Assembly (NCBI RefSeq): GCF_011043525.1
Contig: NZ_JAAKGO010000005.1
Span: forward strand, 310,001 to 374,000
Direction: 5' to 3'
DNA: 64,000 nucleotides
From: Sphingobacterium sp. SGG-5
Lineage (GTDB): Bacteria > Bacteroidota > Bacteroidia > Sphingobacteriales > Sphingobacteriaceae
Shown: piece after piece, positions 1 to 9,726 of the stretch
How the letters are laid out: every line of letters begins with the position of its first letter
Position numbering within the stretch: the first letter of the stretch is position 1
Position numbers and translations under genes: made by a program
The notes under the pieces: generated by a model
What the model was told of the DNA's origin: nothing
The model's input: the letters and a program-made list of their open reading frames with translations, nothing else
Databases searched by the model: none

Positions 1-71
1 ATATCTGACTGGGCAAAAGCTATAAAGCTCAGTGTCATCAAACACAACACTCCTGTTATTTTCTTTATCAT
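1..71 (-). CDS. Start of an exported protein, truncated by the window edge
   Basis: The last bases of holA on the minus strand read TGATG: the holA stop TGA overlaps the ATG of a second reading frame that runs off the left edge. The 23 visible residues start MIKKITGVLCLMTLSF and continue IAFAQSD, a textbook Sec signal peptide with a signal peptidase I site after AQ or FAQ. The one-base overlap says it is translationally coupled to holA. Nothing of the mature protein is visible, so no function can be given. It may be an outer membrane or periplasmic protein. Confidence 0.75.
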   Translation of the reverse strand, partial: MIKKITGVLCLMTLSFIAFAQSD

Positions 72-1081
72 CAGTTTAAAATTTTATAAATCATTTCACG
101 CATCAGTTCACCGGACGTGGTATGCGGGCCAACATGTAATCCTTTGGATTTAAGGTCATACTCATGAAGGATGGCAAAGACATCAAAAGTTTTACGCCGG
201 CTGTAATTCCGAGCGGCCATGTCATACTCTTTTGTAAAAAAGGGATTCACACCCAAAGCTTTGGCAACCGATTGTGAAGACTTGTCGCCTAAATAATGGT
301 ATTTTAAAATCTTGGTAAAATATCCTCCCAGAGAACCGAGCACAACAACAAAGGGATTTGCTTTCGGATTAGCTTCAAAGTAATCAACAATCTGGAAAGC
401 CTTCAGCACATCACGTCTGCCCAATGCGTTATTGAGCTCGAAAACATTATAGTCCTTGCTGATACCGATATTATCTTCTACGTCCTTCAGCGCTATTTCC
501 CGATCGTTAGGTACATTAAGTATCAGCTTTTGCACCTCATTAGCCACCTTAGACAGATCAGTACCTAAATATTCTGCCATCAGTGCGGCAGCTTGCGGAT
601 GAATCTTTCTGCCTTCCCGCTGTACCTCTTCCGTGATCCACCCCCCGACTTTGTTATCATACAACTTCTCCGACTCAAACGCAACGCCAATCTTTGCGAT
701 CTGCTTAAATAATTTTGTCCTTTTATCAAATTTGCCATGTTTGTACGCCAATACCAAAATAGTAGTCGGAGTCAAATTTTCGATATATTTAGCAAACAAC
801 TCATCCTCAGCTTTCCATTTCAGGTTCTGAGCTTCCTTGACCAGGATAACTTGATATTCGCTCATCATCGGATAGCGCTTCGCGGCATTTATGATGGTGG
901 AGAAATCGGTATCCTTGCCGTATAGCACAGTCTGGTCGAAACCTTTCTGAGCTTCCTCTAATACCGTCTGTTCGATACGATCACTGATCAGATCGATATA
1001 ATACGCCTCCTCACCGTGCAACAAGTACACGGGTTTGAACTTCCGTTGCTTAATATCAGACAGTATAGCTGTTACATTCAT
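71..1081 (-). CDS. holA: DNA polymerase III subunit delta
   Basis: Delta subunit of the DNA polymerase III clamp loader, which opens the beta sliding clamp during replication. The 336-residue length, the N-terminal motif KFKPVYLLHGEE (the degenerate nucleotide-binding-like start of the family) and the clamp-binding region fit HolA. The central AAA+-like fold shows YPMMSEYQVILVKEAQ and the C-terminal collar domain ends in GPHTTSGELMREMIYKIL. It is divergent from the HsdR_N-like gene at 1230 and its stop overlaps the next minus-strand start at 71. Identity is by family recognition without alignment. Confidence 0.95.
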   Translation of the reverse strand: MNVTAILSDIKQRKFKPVYLLHGEEAYYIDLISDRIEQTVLEEAQKGFDQTVLYGKDTDFSTIINAAKRYPMMSEYQVILVKEAQNLKWKAEDELFAKYIENLTPTTILVLAYKHGKFDKRTKLFKQIAKIGVAFESEKLYDNKVGGWITEEVQREGRKIHPQAAALMAEYLGTDLSKVANEVQKLILNVPNDREIALKDVEDNIGISKDYNVFELNNALGRRDVLKAFQIVDYFEANPKANPFVVVLGSLGGYFTKILKYHYLGDKSSQSVAKALGVNPFFTKEYDMAARNYSRRKTFDVFAILHEYDLKSKGLHVGPHTTSGELMREMIYKILN

Positions 1082-1186
1082 CTTGGGGCGAATTTAGTCA
1101 TTTCTATTTAATTTCTTATGTTTCCTCTGTCTGCTATAAGCCTTCAAAGGCAGAGGAGAGATCGATAAGTTCATTTTATATATAAC

Positions 1187-1226
1187 GCAATTATATTGCA
1201 TATAAAAATGAATTTATCTAAGTTTG
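1187..1226 (+). promoter_or_regulatory. Bacteroidota-type promoter with overlapping palindrome
   Basis: A -7 element TAAGTTTG (1219-1226) fits TAnnTTTG exactly and has a TTG at 1196-1198, a 20-base spacer. The palindrome GCAATTATATTGC (1187-1199) overlaps the -33 box and is itself flanked by inverted arms (TTCATTTTATAT near 1170, ATATAAAAATGAA ending at 1212). The predicted transcription start falls on or next to the ATG at 1230, so the mRNA may be essentially leaderless. The nested dyads could be an operator or just an AT-rich intergenic dyad. Confidence 0.55.
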
Positions 1227-1229
1227 TAC

Positions 1230-1682
1230 ATGTTTAGGCCAACCCCTTTAAACTTACCTTCGTATCCATTAAAACTGAAACGAATTAAGGACAAAGTCTA
1301 CGTATTTGATGAGCTGAGAAAGAAAATTCTTTTGCTTACACCGGAGGAGTGGGTCAGACAGCATTGGATACATTATTTACATACACAAAAGAATTACCCA
1401 AAGTCGCTGATGCATATCGAAGGGGGGCTAAACCTCCATGGTCTGCAGAAAAGGACAGATCTTGTGATTTACAACAGTCAGGGTGAAAAGATATTGATTG
1501 CCGAATTCAAGGCACCTGGTGTCAAAATCAATGAGAAGACCTTTGAACAAATCAACAATTATAATATGGTCCATAAAATCCCTCTCTTGCTCGTTAGCAA
1601 TGGGCTGGATCATTTCTTCTGCAAGATTAATTTGAATAATAATCAGTATGAATTTCTTAAAGATTTGCCAAATTACATGTAG
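1230..1682 (+). CDS. HsdR N-terminal domain-like protein (orphan)
   Basis: A 150-residue protein matching the type I restriction enzyme R-protein N-terminal nuclease fold, usually annotated in Bacteroidota as a stand-alone HsdR_N domain protein. Visible PD-(D/E)xK-like elements are the acidic residue in GLQKRTDLVIYN and the EFKA motif in ILIAEFKAPG, followed by a conserved Q (FEQINNY). There is no helicase domain and no HsdM or HsdS nearby, so it is not a restriction system here. The ATG at 1230 was chosen over an in-frame TTG two codons earlier because relatives begin MF. It sits between holA and clpP. Its cellular role is unknown to me; DNA repair or nucleic acid processing is only a guess. 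Confidence 0.75.
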   Translation: MFRPTPLNLPSYPLKLKRIKDKVYVFDELRKKILLLTPEEWVRQHWIHYLHTQKNYPKSLMHIEGGLNLHGLQKRTDLVIYNSQGEKILIAEFKAPGVKINEKTFEQINNYNMVHKIPLLLVSNGLDHFFCKINLNNNQYEFLKDLPNYM

Positions 1683-1756
1683 CAGACATAAATTATTTGA
1701 CATTTTCGCTAAAAACCCGTTATATTAGTCCTTTATAACAATGTAAAAAATCAAAG

Positions 1757-2455
1757 ATGAATATAGATAAAAATGAATTCAGAAAGTATGCGATCAAGCA
1801 TCACCGTATAGGCAGTCAGCATGTAGACGGATTTATAGCAAGAGCAGAATCCAATATCCCCACCAACTTGACGCCATATATCGTAGAAGAGCGCCAACTG
1901 AACGTGGCACAGATGGACGTATTCTCCCGGCTAATGATGGATCGCATCATTTTTTTGGGTGACGCGGTCAACGATCAGGTCGCCAATATTATCCAAGCAC
2001 AATTGTTGTTCCTGCAATCTACCGACGCGCAGCGCGACATACAGATATACATCAATTCGCCTGGCGGAAGTGTCTATGCGGGATTAGGCATATACGACAC
2101 GATGCAATACATTTCCCCCGATGTGGCTACGATATGTACCGGAATGGCCGCTTCTATGGGCGCAGTATTGTTGGTTGCTGGCGCGAAAGGTAAAAGAGCG
2201 GCGTTGAAGCATGCGCGCGTCATGATTCATCAGCCCTCGGGAGGTGCGCAAGGAGTCGCAGCAGATATGGAAATCAACCTCCGGGAAATGCTGAAAATAA
2301 AAGAGGAATTGTACACGATTATTGCCGAACATTCTGGACAGTCTTATGAATGGGTAGAACGGTCATCTGATCGTGACTACTGGATGCGGGCGTCTGAAGC
2401 GAAAGAGTTCGGCATGATAGATGAGGTACTTGTACCGAAAAAAGAAAGCAAATAA
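1757..2455 (+). CDS. clpP: ATP-dependent Clp protease proteolytic subunit
   Basis: Serine peptidase subunit of the cytoplasmic ClpXP protease. The catalytic triad is readable: Ser133 in GMAASMGA, His158 in MIHQP and Asp207 in SDRDYWM. The oxyanion/handle segment INSPGGSV (100-107) is intact. At 232 residues it is longer than the E. coli protein because of an N-terminal extension of about 35 residues that is common in Bacteroidota. The stop is seven bases before the clpX start, so the two form an operon. The candidate promoter upstream (TTTG near 1697, TATATTAG about 21 bases later) is imperfect. Confidence 0.97.
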   Translation: MNIDKNEFRKYAIKHHRIGSQHVDGFIARAESNIPTNLTPYIVEERQLNVAQMDVFSRLMMDRIIFLGDAVNDQVANIIQAQLLFLQSTDAQRDIQIYINSPGGSVYAGLGIYDTMQYISPDVATICTGMAASMGAVLLVAGAKGKRAALKHARVMIHQPSGGAQGVAADMEINLREMLKIKEELYTIIAEHSGQSYEWVERSSDRDYWMRASEAKEFGMIDEVLVPKKESK

Positions 2456-2462
2456 AGAAAAG

Positions 2463-3710
2463 ATGAGTAAAAGTAACAAAGATATATACTGCTCCTTTTG
2501 TGGGATTAGCAAAAATGAGGCATTGATGCTCATTGCGGGAGATGGGGCACATATCTGCGACCGCTGTGTCACGCAGGCCGGAGAGATTTTGGCAGAGGAG
2601 CTTAATCAGCGCAAGAACAAGTCCCTTCAGACCACGTTAAAACTGATCCGTCCGATGGAAATCAAACAGCATCTGGATCAGTATGTCATTGGGCAGGACG
2701 AAGCGAAAAAGGTGATATCGGTAGCCGTCTATAATCACTATAAGCGGTTAAACCAAAAGACCAATGCAGACGAAACAGAGATCGAAAAATCGAATCTTAT
2801 CATTGTGGGGGAAACAGGCACAGGTAAAACGCTGCTCGCTAAGACCGTGGCCAAGATCCTGAATGTTCCTTTTTCTATCGTCGATGCGACCGTATTGACA
2901 GAAGCAGGGTATGTAGGCGAAGACGTGGAAAGTATACTGACGCGCTTGCTACAGGCAGCAGATTACGATGTCACGGCGGCGGAACGTGGGATTATCTATA
3001 TCGATGAAATTGACAAGGTTGCCCGTAAAAGTGACAACCCGTCTATCACAAGGGACGTCTCGGGTGAAGGTGTACAGCAGGCATTACTGAAGATATTGGA
3101 AGGTACAAATGTGAACGTACCACCACAGGGAGGTCGTAAACACCCCGATCAGAAAATGATATCGGTTAACACCAGCAATATACTGTTTATATGTGGGGGA
3201 GCGTTTGATGGTATTCAGAAAAAAATTGCTAACCGCTTACGGACGCAGACAGTAGGCTATAAAATGAGTGATGAAGAGGAGGATATTGATCTCAACAATC
3301 TTTACAAATATATCACGCCACAGGATCTGAAAAGTTTCGGCCTTATCCCGGAGCTCATCGGGCGTCTACCTGTACTCTCCTACCTTAATCCGCTGGATAA
3401 AGAGACGTTACTCAGTATTCTGACCGAACCCAAGAATGCACTCGTTAAACAATATGTCAAGCTGTTTGAATACGAAGGCATTGAATTGCAGTTCGATCAG
3501 GAAGTGTATGAATTTATTGTGGACAAGGCATGGGAATTCAAATTGGGCGCACGTGGATTAAGAAGCATCTGCGAGGCGATCATGCTCGACGCAATGTTCG
3601 AGATCCCCACAACGAAGGAAACGACACAGGAAAAAGCGTTGCATATCACGCTGGATTATGCAAAGAAAAAATTTGCGAAGTCAGACATTAAAAAGCTAAA
3701 AGCTGCATAA
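2463..3710 (+). CDS. clpX: ATP-dependent Clp protease ATP-binding subunit ClpX
   Basis: AAA+ unfoldase that feeds substrates to ClpP. The ATG at 2463 gives 415 residues beginning [13 protein letters not shown]; an in-frame upstream start inside clpP is rejected. The N-terminal zinc-binding domain has Cys10, Cys13, Cys32 and Cys35. Walker A is GETGTGKT, Walker B is IIYIDEIDK, and the substrate-gripping pore loop reads GYVG. The ClpP-docking loop that is IGF in E. coli reads VGY (TQTVGYKMS), a conservative change. A short AAAGAAAAG stretch lies just before the start. Confidence 0.97.
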   Translation: MSKSNKDIYCSFCGISKNEALMLIAGDGAHICDRCVTQAGEILAEELNQRKNKSLQTTLKLIRPMEIKQHLDQYVIGQDEAKKVISVAVYNHYKRLNQKTNADETEIEKSNLIIVGETGTGKTLLAKTVAKILNVPFSIVDATVLTEAGYVGEDVESILTRLLQAADYDVTAAERGIIYIDEIDKVARKSDNPSITRDVSGEGVQQALLKILEGTNVNVPPQGGRKHPDQKMISVNTSNILFICGGAFDGIQKKIANRLRTQTVGYKMSDEEEDIDLNNLYKYITPQDLKSFGLIPELIGRLPVLSYLNPLDKETLLSILTEPKNALVKQYVKLFEYEGIELQFDQEVYEFIVDKAWEFKLGARGLRSICEAIMLDAMFEIPTTKETTQEKALHITLDYAKKKFAKSDIKKLKAA

Positions 3711-3714
3711 TATA

Positions 3715-3878
3715 AGAAGCTGTCTCAAAAGTCTCATTTCCGTCATTTCGAACGACGTTAGGAGGAGAAATCTATGGACATAATTGCGTTAGTCAATCAA
3801 AAACGCAGATTACCACGTCGTTAGCACTCCTCATAATGACGCGTTTTTTCATCGGTGCAGACTTTTAAGACAGTCTTT
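3715..3878. mobile_element. MITE-like element with nested inverted repeats
   Basis: The clpX-amn gap holds about 164 bp bounded by near-matching inverted ends: AGAAGCTGTCTCAAAAGTCT at 3715-3734 and its reverse complement counterpart at 3859-3878, agreeing at 16 of 20 positions. Inside is a second inverted pair, CGTCATTTCGAACGACG (3741-3757) against the reverse complement of 3816-3841. GCTGTCTCAAAAGT-type ends resemble those of Bacteroidota IS elements as far as I remember. No transposase is present. It could also act as the clpX transcription terminator because the whole unit can fold back. Confidence 0.5.
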
Positions 3879-3913
3879 TTTGTTTCAACAAAAATGGTTA
3901 ACTTACTTCTGTT

Positions 3914-4729
3914 ATGACGAAGAAGAAAACCATCGAGACACCTGTCACTCCAGGTCTGAAAGATAAAGATGATATCGTTAAAAACTGGCTGCCACGCTAT
4001 ACCAGCATGCCGTTGGAAGAGTTCGGTCAGTATATCCTCCTCACCAACTTTTCCAATTATGTCCGGTTGTTTGCCAGCATGCATCATGATGCGGTTATCT
4101 ATGGAGAAGATAAAGCGATGCAGGCTTGCACGGCCGATGGTATAACGATCATCAACTTTGGTATGGGAAGCCCAATGGCGGCTACGGTAATGGATTTACT
4201 ATCTGCCATTACACCGCAGGCTGTGTTGTTCCTTGGGAAAACGGGTAGCTTAAAAAAGAAAATTGCCGTCGGCGAACTTATATTGCCCATTGCAGCCATA
4301 CGTGGGGAAGGTACCTCGAATGACTACTTTCCCAGTGAAGTTCCCTCCCTACCTGCCTTTGCCCTGCAAAAAGCAATTTCTACCACCATTCGGGATCACG
4401 AACGGGATTATTGGACAGGAACGGTCTATACAACGAATAGACGGGTATGGGAACATGATAAAAAATTCAAAAAATACCTTAAAGCCATCCGGACAATGGC
4501 CGTCGACATGGAAACAGCTACCATATTCAGTGTAGGCTTTGCGAATAAAATTCCTACTGGAGCGCTCCTGTTGGTGTCTGACCAACCTATGATACCTGAA
4601 GGCGTAAAAACGATCGAAAGTGATCTCAAAGTGACACAGCAGTACGTCGAGACACATCTCAGGATCGGCATCGATGCATTAAAGCAATTAATCAACAACG
4701 GATTAACGGTAAAACACCTCAAATTCTGA
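3914..4729 (+). CDS. amn: AMP nucleosidase
   Basis: Hydrolyses AMP to adenine and ribose 5-phosphate, part of purine turnover in the cytoplasm. The 271 residues match the short Bacteroidota form of the enzyme, a nucleoside phosphorylase-fold protein without the large N-terminal regulatory domain of E. coli Amn. Recognisable family motifs are NFGMGSPMAATVMDLL and GKTGSLKKK in the phosphate/ribose region, AIRGEGTSNDY, and VDMETATIFS, the purine phosphorylase signature with the base-site acidic residue. It follows the MITE-like element and precedes the SAM-regulated metY transcript; the metY promoter starts only 28 bases after its stop. Confidence 0.85.
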   Translation: MTKKKTIETPVTPGLKDKDDIVKNWLPRYTSMPLEEFGQYILLTNFSNYVRLFASMHHDAVIYGEDKAMQACTADGITIINFGMGSPMAATVMDLLSAITPQAVLFLGKTGSLKKKIAVGELILPIAAIRGEGTSNDYFPSEVPSLPAFALQKAISTTIRDHERDYWTGTVYTTNRRVWEHDKKFKKYLKAIRTMAVDMETATIFSVGFANKIPTGALLLVSDQPMIPEGVKTIESDLKVTQQYVETHLRIGIDALKQLINNGLTVKHLKF

Positions 4730-4756
4730 CAGAAAGGATGATCCCGGTATTTTTAA

Positions 4757-4787
4757 TTTTGTCTTTTTATTTTTTATTTTATCTTTG
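4757..4787 (+). promoter_or_regulatory. Promoter of the SAM riboswitch-metY transcript
   Basis: TTTTG at 4757-4761 and TATCTTTG at 4780-4787, which matches TAnnTTTG exactly, are separated by 18 bases. The predicted start is near 4793, giving a leader of roughly 355 nucleotides that contains the SAM-I aptamer. Confidence 0.7.
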
Positions 4788-4840
4788 CACTGTGCTATCG
4801 ATAATAGTACTTTTGATCAACACCTTTTTATCGGTCTTGA

Positions 4841-4952
4841 TTTATAAAGAAGTGGCGAGAGACTGGCTCAATGACCCGCTGGCAACCATCAAAAAACGAT
4901 TTGAAAAGGTGCCAATTCCTGTCCAAATTCATATTGATTTGGAGTATATAAA
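4841..4952 (+). promoter_or_regulatory. SAM-I (S-box) riboswitch aptamer
   Basis: The sequence carries the hallmark conserved segments of the SAM-I aptamer in order: AAGTGGCGAGAGACTGGC (S-box core, around 4850-4866), GACCCGCTGGCAACC (4872-4887) and GGTGCCAATTCCTGTCC (4908-4924). Pairings fit the family: P1 from TTTATA (4841-4846) with TATAAA (4947-4952), and P4 from TCCAAAT (4922-4928) with ATTTGGA (4937-4943). It precedes metY, the expected target. SAM binding should lower metY expression. The expression platform is not obvious, because no hairpin followed by a clean U-run is seen before metY. Confidence 0.93.
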
Positions 4953-4961
4953 AAAGAGACT

Positions 4962-5057
4962 ATGACACCAGAAATTATTACACATTCAACCGATTCCCAT
5001 AGGATAGGGACGGACAACGAAATATGGCTATGCTTTACGCATATGCGAATGCGTTAG
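4962..5057 (+). other. Possible 31-codon leader ORF after the riboswitch
   Basis: An ATG ten bases after the aptamer opens a 31-codon frame that ends in THMRMR and a TAG at 5055-5057, just before a strong hairpin. The two methionine codons near the end, ahead of a hairpin and a methionine gene, are suggestive of translation-dependent control. The frame is short and could be chance. Confidence 0.25.
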
Positions 5058-5090
5058 TCGTCTGCTGTGTATACAGCCTACATAGACGAC
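5037..5090 (+). promoter_or_regulatory. Tandem hairpins in the metY leader
   Basis: ACGCAT (5037-5042) pairs with ATGCGT (5049-5054), then GTCGTCT (5057-5063) pairs with AGACGAC (5084-5090) with an inner GCTGT/ACAGC stem (5064-5068 with 5073-5077). They lie between the SAM-I aptamer and metY and are the best candidates for the expression platform. The following CTTATTCT is a poor U-run, so intrinsic termination here is uncertain. Confidence 0.5.
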
Positions 5091-5144
5091 CTTATTCTAA
5101 ATCCAACGACAAACAACTATAAATTTTACACTTTAAATCCTTAA

Positions 5145-6455
<1,311 letters not shown>

Positions 6456-6473
6456 TGTAAGAACGTCTTTGAC

Positions 6474-6500
6474 GAGGTACGGGGAGAAATCCCGTACCTC
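6474..6500 (+). terminator. Strong hairpin after metY
   Basis: GAGGTACGGG (6474-6483) pairs perfectly with CCCGTACCTC (6491-6500) around a GAGAAAT loop. There is no U-run after it, so it may terminate weakly, stabilise the metY 3' end, or permit read-through into the homoserine dehydrogenase gene 82 bases downstream. Confidence 0.6.
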
Positions 6501-6581
6501 TTACAGAAATGACAATAATGTCCGCCTCGCGTTCTTCAGTCGCCATCAATAAAAATTAAAAAAACTGCATAAAAATTTAAA

Positions 6582-7763
6582 ATGAGTAAAAAACTTACGA
6601 TAGGTATGTTTGGGTTTGGTGTCGTAGGGCAAGGTTTATACGACATCATAAAAACTAAAAATCTCAACCTTGAAATCAAAAAGTTTGTGATCAAGAACGC
6701 AGACAAAAAACGCAGTTTGCCGGCAGCGTTGTTTACGACCGACGCTAACAGCATCTTAGAAGACCCTGAAATCAATACTGTAGTCGAATTAATCGATGAT
6801 GCCGAAGCCGCTTTCGAAATTACCTCACGTGCACTGAAATCGGGTAAAAATGTCGTCTCGGCAAATAAAAAGATGATTGCCACTCACTTAGAGGAGCTGA
6901 CCGATATACAACACGAGTACGGTACCTCCTTATTATACGAGGGAGCCGTCTGCGGCAGTATTCCTATCATTCGAAATCTCGAAGAATACTATGACAACGA
7001 GCTTCTTCACTCTGTAAGCGGCATATTCAACGGTTCGTCCAACTATATCCTTTCCAAAATATTCAACGAAAACCAAAGTTATGAAGCCGCATTAAAAAAA
7101 GCGCAAGAGCTGGGCTTTGCCGAAACAGACCCTACACTGGATGTGGGCGGATACGATCCCAAGTTCAAACTAGCGATTGTGGCATCCCATGCTTATGGCT
7201 TATATATTAACCCGGACAAAATATTAAACCTGGGTATTGATAAGCTCAATGATGCTGATATCCGGTATGCGAAGGAGAAAAACTACAAAATTAAGTTGGT
7301 GCCTCTAGCCAAGGAAAGTGCACAGGGCGAAGTTGTACTCTACGTCTTACCGAAATTCCTTACCAAGGACAGTATATTGTATAACGTTGAGAACGAAAAC
7401 AACGGCGTATTGGTCAAAGCAGCTTTTGCAGACGAACAGTTTTTCTTTGGCAAAGGTGCAGGTGGACACCCCACTGGTTCGGCAGTGCTTTCCGATATCA
7501 CAGCGCTGCGCTACGACTATCGATATGAATACAAAAAGCACCTCGAATCATCACAAGTAACCTATTCGACAAATTACGAATTGAAGGTTTACTTTCGTTA
7601 TGAAAACGAAGATGTGTTGGAAAACATAAAATTCAATACCATATTGGAGCGTTTCTACGGTGAGCAATCGAAATATGTTATCGGCTTCATCAATTTACAG
7701 GAAATCATTAACAAACGAGATCTCATCAACCAATCCGGCTATTTCCTTGCGGAGATATTGTAA
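6582..7763 (+). CDS. hom: Homoserine dehydrogenase
   Basis: NAD(P)-dependent reduction of aspartate semialdehyde to homoserine. The N-terminal Rossmann motif is IGMFGFGVVGQG; the catalytic domain shows NVVSANKKMIA, YEGAVCGSIPI, FNGSSNYIL, and GFAETDPTLDVGGYD, all characteristic of homoserine dehydrogenases. The C-terminal 90 residues (after TALRYDYRYEYKK) form a small ACT-like tail. At 393 residues it is monofunctional, unlike the ThrA aspartokinase fusions of many Bacteroidota. Its position behind metY indicates use for methionine synthesis. Confidence 0.93.
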   Translation: MSKKLTIGMFGFGVVGQGLYDIIKTKNLNLEIKKFVIKNADKKRSLPAALFTTDANSILEDPEINTVVELIDDAEAAFEITSRALKSGKNVVSANKKMIATHLEELTDIQHEYGTSLLYEGAVCGSIPIIRNLEEYYDNELLHSVSGIFNGSSNYILSKIFNENQSYEAALKKAQELGFAETDPTLDVGGYDPKFKLAIVASHAYGLYINPDKILNLGIDKLNDADIRYAKEKNYKIKLVPLAKESAQGEVVLYVLPKFLTKDSILYNVENENNGVLVKAAFADEQFFFGKGAGGHPTGSAVLSDITALRYDYRYEYKKHLESSQVTYSTNYELKVYFRYENEDVLENIKFNTILERFYGEQSKYVIGFINLQEIINKRDLINQSGYFLAEIL

Positions 7764-7776
7764 GAAAGATACAACT

Positions 7777-9483
7777 ATGAAAACACCTTTAGCAAAACCC
7801 CGAAAGTTCGTTCCTGAAAATCTGGAAATCCGTTGGGAAGCTTTAGCTCCCTTATTTTCCGAACTGAAAAATCAACCTCTTCAGTCTCTTCAGGATTTGG
7901 AGCAATGGCTTCAATACCGCAGCGAACTGGATGCGGTACTCAGTGAAGATTATGCATGGCGGTATATTAAGATGACCTGTAATACCACAGATCAAAAACT
8001 GGCGGAAGACTTCCAATATTTTGCGACGGAAATAGAACCTAAAATGGCATCGGTAACGAATGAGCTGGACAAAAAACTGGCAGCTTGCCCGTATACCGAT
8101 CAGCTGACAGGTGACGGTTATCGTATCTATCTTCGGAAGGTAAAGAAATCATTAGAAATCTTTCGGGAAGAGAATATCCCCTTGTTTACGGAGGTGCAGC
8201 TGAAGCAACAGGAATACCAGACGATTGTCGGTGGTCTCTCTGTTGAAATCGATGGCAAGACCATGACGTTGCAACAAGCGTCAACCCGTTTACTTGAAAA
8301 TGACCGGGAACAGCGCGAACAAGCATGGCGTCTGATCAACCACGAACGTTTAGCCAAAAAGGAGCAATTGGACACGTTGTTCAACGAATTAGTCAACCTA
8401 CGTCATCAAATCGCCCGAAATGCCGGTTTTGAAAATTTTAGGGACTACATGTTTGCCGCTATGGGACGCTTCGACTATACGGTCGAGGATTGTGAAAATT
8501 TTCATCACACGATCCGGGATGTTGTCGTTCCTATCTTACAGGAATTTACACGGGAGCGGGAAGACAAACTCAACGTCGGCACCTTGAAACCCTGGGATAT
8601 GTCTGTCGATCCCGAAAATCGCCCTCCGCTTAAGCCTTTTTCTTCCGGCGAAGAATTGATCCGCAAAACGGAAGAGGCTTTTAACCATATTCATCCCTAT
8701 ATCGGACAATGCATCCGCACGATGCGAGAAAATAAGCTATTCGATGTGGAAAGCCGCCTGGGTAAAGCACCGGGAGGTTACAATTACCCCCTTTACGAAT
8801 CAGGAGCGCCTTTCATCTTTATGAATGCAGCGGGAACTTTACGAGATCTGACAACGATGGTGCATGAGGGAGGACATGCGGTCCATACCTTTATTTCGGC
8901 AGACTTAGCCCTTACGGCATTTAAAGATCTGCCAAGTGAGGTTGCTGAATTAGCCTCCATGTCTATGGAGTTGATTTCTATGGACCAATGGCACCTCTTC
9001 TTGAATGATTCCACCGAATTGGCACGGGCCAAAAGGGAACAACTGGAGGACGCCCTATCAACACTGCCTTGGGTAGCTACTATCGATGCCTTTCAGCATT
9101 GGATATATACACACCCCGAACATACGACCGAAGAAAGAAAGGAAGCTTGGTTGGCTATATATAACGAGTTTGGTCGGGGCTTTACCAATTGGGAGACGCT
9201 GGAGGAGGCCGAAATGTATTTGTGGCACAAACAACTTCATATATTCGAAGTTCCGTTTTACTACATTGAGTACGGCTTTGCACAATTGGGGGCAATAGCC
9301 GTGTGGAAAAACTACCTGGAGAACAAGAAAGAGGGAATTGAAAAATATTTAGGTGCGCTGAAACTGGGGTATACGCAATCCATTCCCGAAATATACGCAG
9401 CAGCGGGCGTAGAATTTGACTTTAGTGAGGAATATGTTCGTGGTCTTACCGACTTTCTACGTAAAGAAGTTAAAAAAGCTTAA
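7777..9483 (+). CDS. M3 family oligoendopeptidase (PepF-like)
   Basis: Zinc metallopeptidase of the thimet oligopeptidase/PepF family, expected to degrade short peptides in the cytoplasm (no signal peptide). The start ATG at 7777 gives 568 residues beginning MKTPLAKPRKFVPENL; an in-frame upstream extension inside the preceding gene is rejected. The zinc site HEGGHAVH (HExxH) lies in TTMVHEGGHAVHTF, with the third-ligand glutamate in PSEVAELASMSMELIS. The C terminus has YYIEYGFAQLGAIAVW, typical for the family. It begins 13 bases after hom. Confidence 0.9.
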   Translation: MKTPLAKPRKFVPENLEIRWEALAPLFSELKNQPLQSLQDLEQWLQYRSELDAVLSEDYAWRYIKMTCNTTDQKLAEDFQYFATEIEPKMASVTNELDKKLAACPYTDQLTGDGYRIYLRKVKKSLEIFREENIPLFTEVQLKQQEYQTIVGGLSVEIDGKTMTLQQASTRLLENDREQREQAWRLINHERLAKKEQLDTLFNELVNLRHQIARNAGFENFRDYMFAAMGRFDYTVEDCENFHHTIRDVVVPILQEFTREREDKLNVGTLKPWDMSVDPENRPPLKPFSSGEELIRKTEEAFNHIHPYIGQCIRTMRENKLFDVESRLGKAPGGYNYPLYESGAPFIFMNAAGTLRDLTTMVHEGGHAVHTFISADLALTAFKDLPSEVAELASMSMELISMDQWHLFLNDSTELARAKREQLEDALSTLPWVATIDAFQHWIYTHPEHTTEERKEAWLAIYNEFGRGFTNWETLEEAEMYLWHKQLHIFEVPFYYIEYGFAQLGAIAVWKNYLENKKEGIEKYLGALKLGYTQSIPEIYAAAGVEFDFSEEYVRGLTDFLRKEVKKA

Positions 9484-9543
9484 ATCAATTGATTTGGTGC
9501 ACTTTTATTACTACTTTTATAATTAATCTTTTACGGTAAAATT

Positions 9544-9720
9544 ATGAAAAAGTGGTTTAGTATGTTTTTCCTGACATTGCTTGCCCAGTTAGTAGCAGCA
9601 CAGTCGGGTGATGTGGCCGAAAAAACTTCCCCAACAGTTGCCATAATTATTGGCGTACTGTTGTTGATTGTTATCATCGTTGTACTCTATAGCAGACAAA
9701 AAAGAAAATACAACGACTAA
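9544..9720 (+). CDS. Small exported single-span membrane protein, 58 residues
   Basis: The frame encodes a signal peptide (MKKWFSMFFLTLLAQLVAAQ), a short polar stretch SGDVAEKTSP, one transmembrane helix of about 20 residues (TVAIIIGVLLLIVIIVVLYS) and a basic tail RQKRKYND. The positive tail after the helix predicts a type I topology with the tail in the cytoplasm. Such short proteins are often missed by annotation. It lies 60 bases after the M3 peptidase and converges on the response regulator gene, seven bases away. Function unknown. Confidence 0.65.
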   Translation: MKKWFSMFFLTLLAQLVAAQSGDVAEKTSPTVAIIIGVLLLIVIIVVLYSRQKRKYND

Positions 9721-9726
9721 ACGACC

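Noticed and set aside
1230..1682. Type I restriction system
   Set aside because: Only the HsdR N-terminal-like domain is present; no helicase, HsdM or HsdS.
4738..4965. A 75-codon frame after amn with a hydrophobic N-terminal half
   Set aside because: It is overlaid by an exact promoter (TTTTG-N18-TATCTTTG) and the SAM-I aptamer; its residues simply translate riboswitch RNA.
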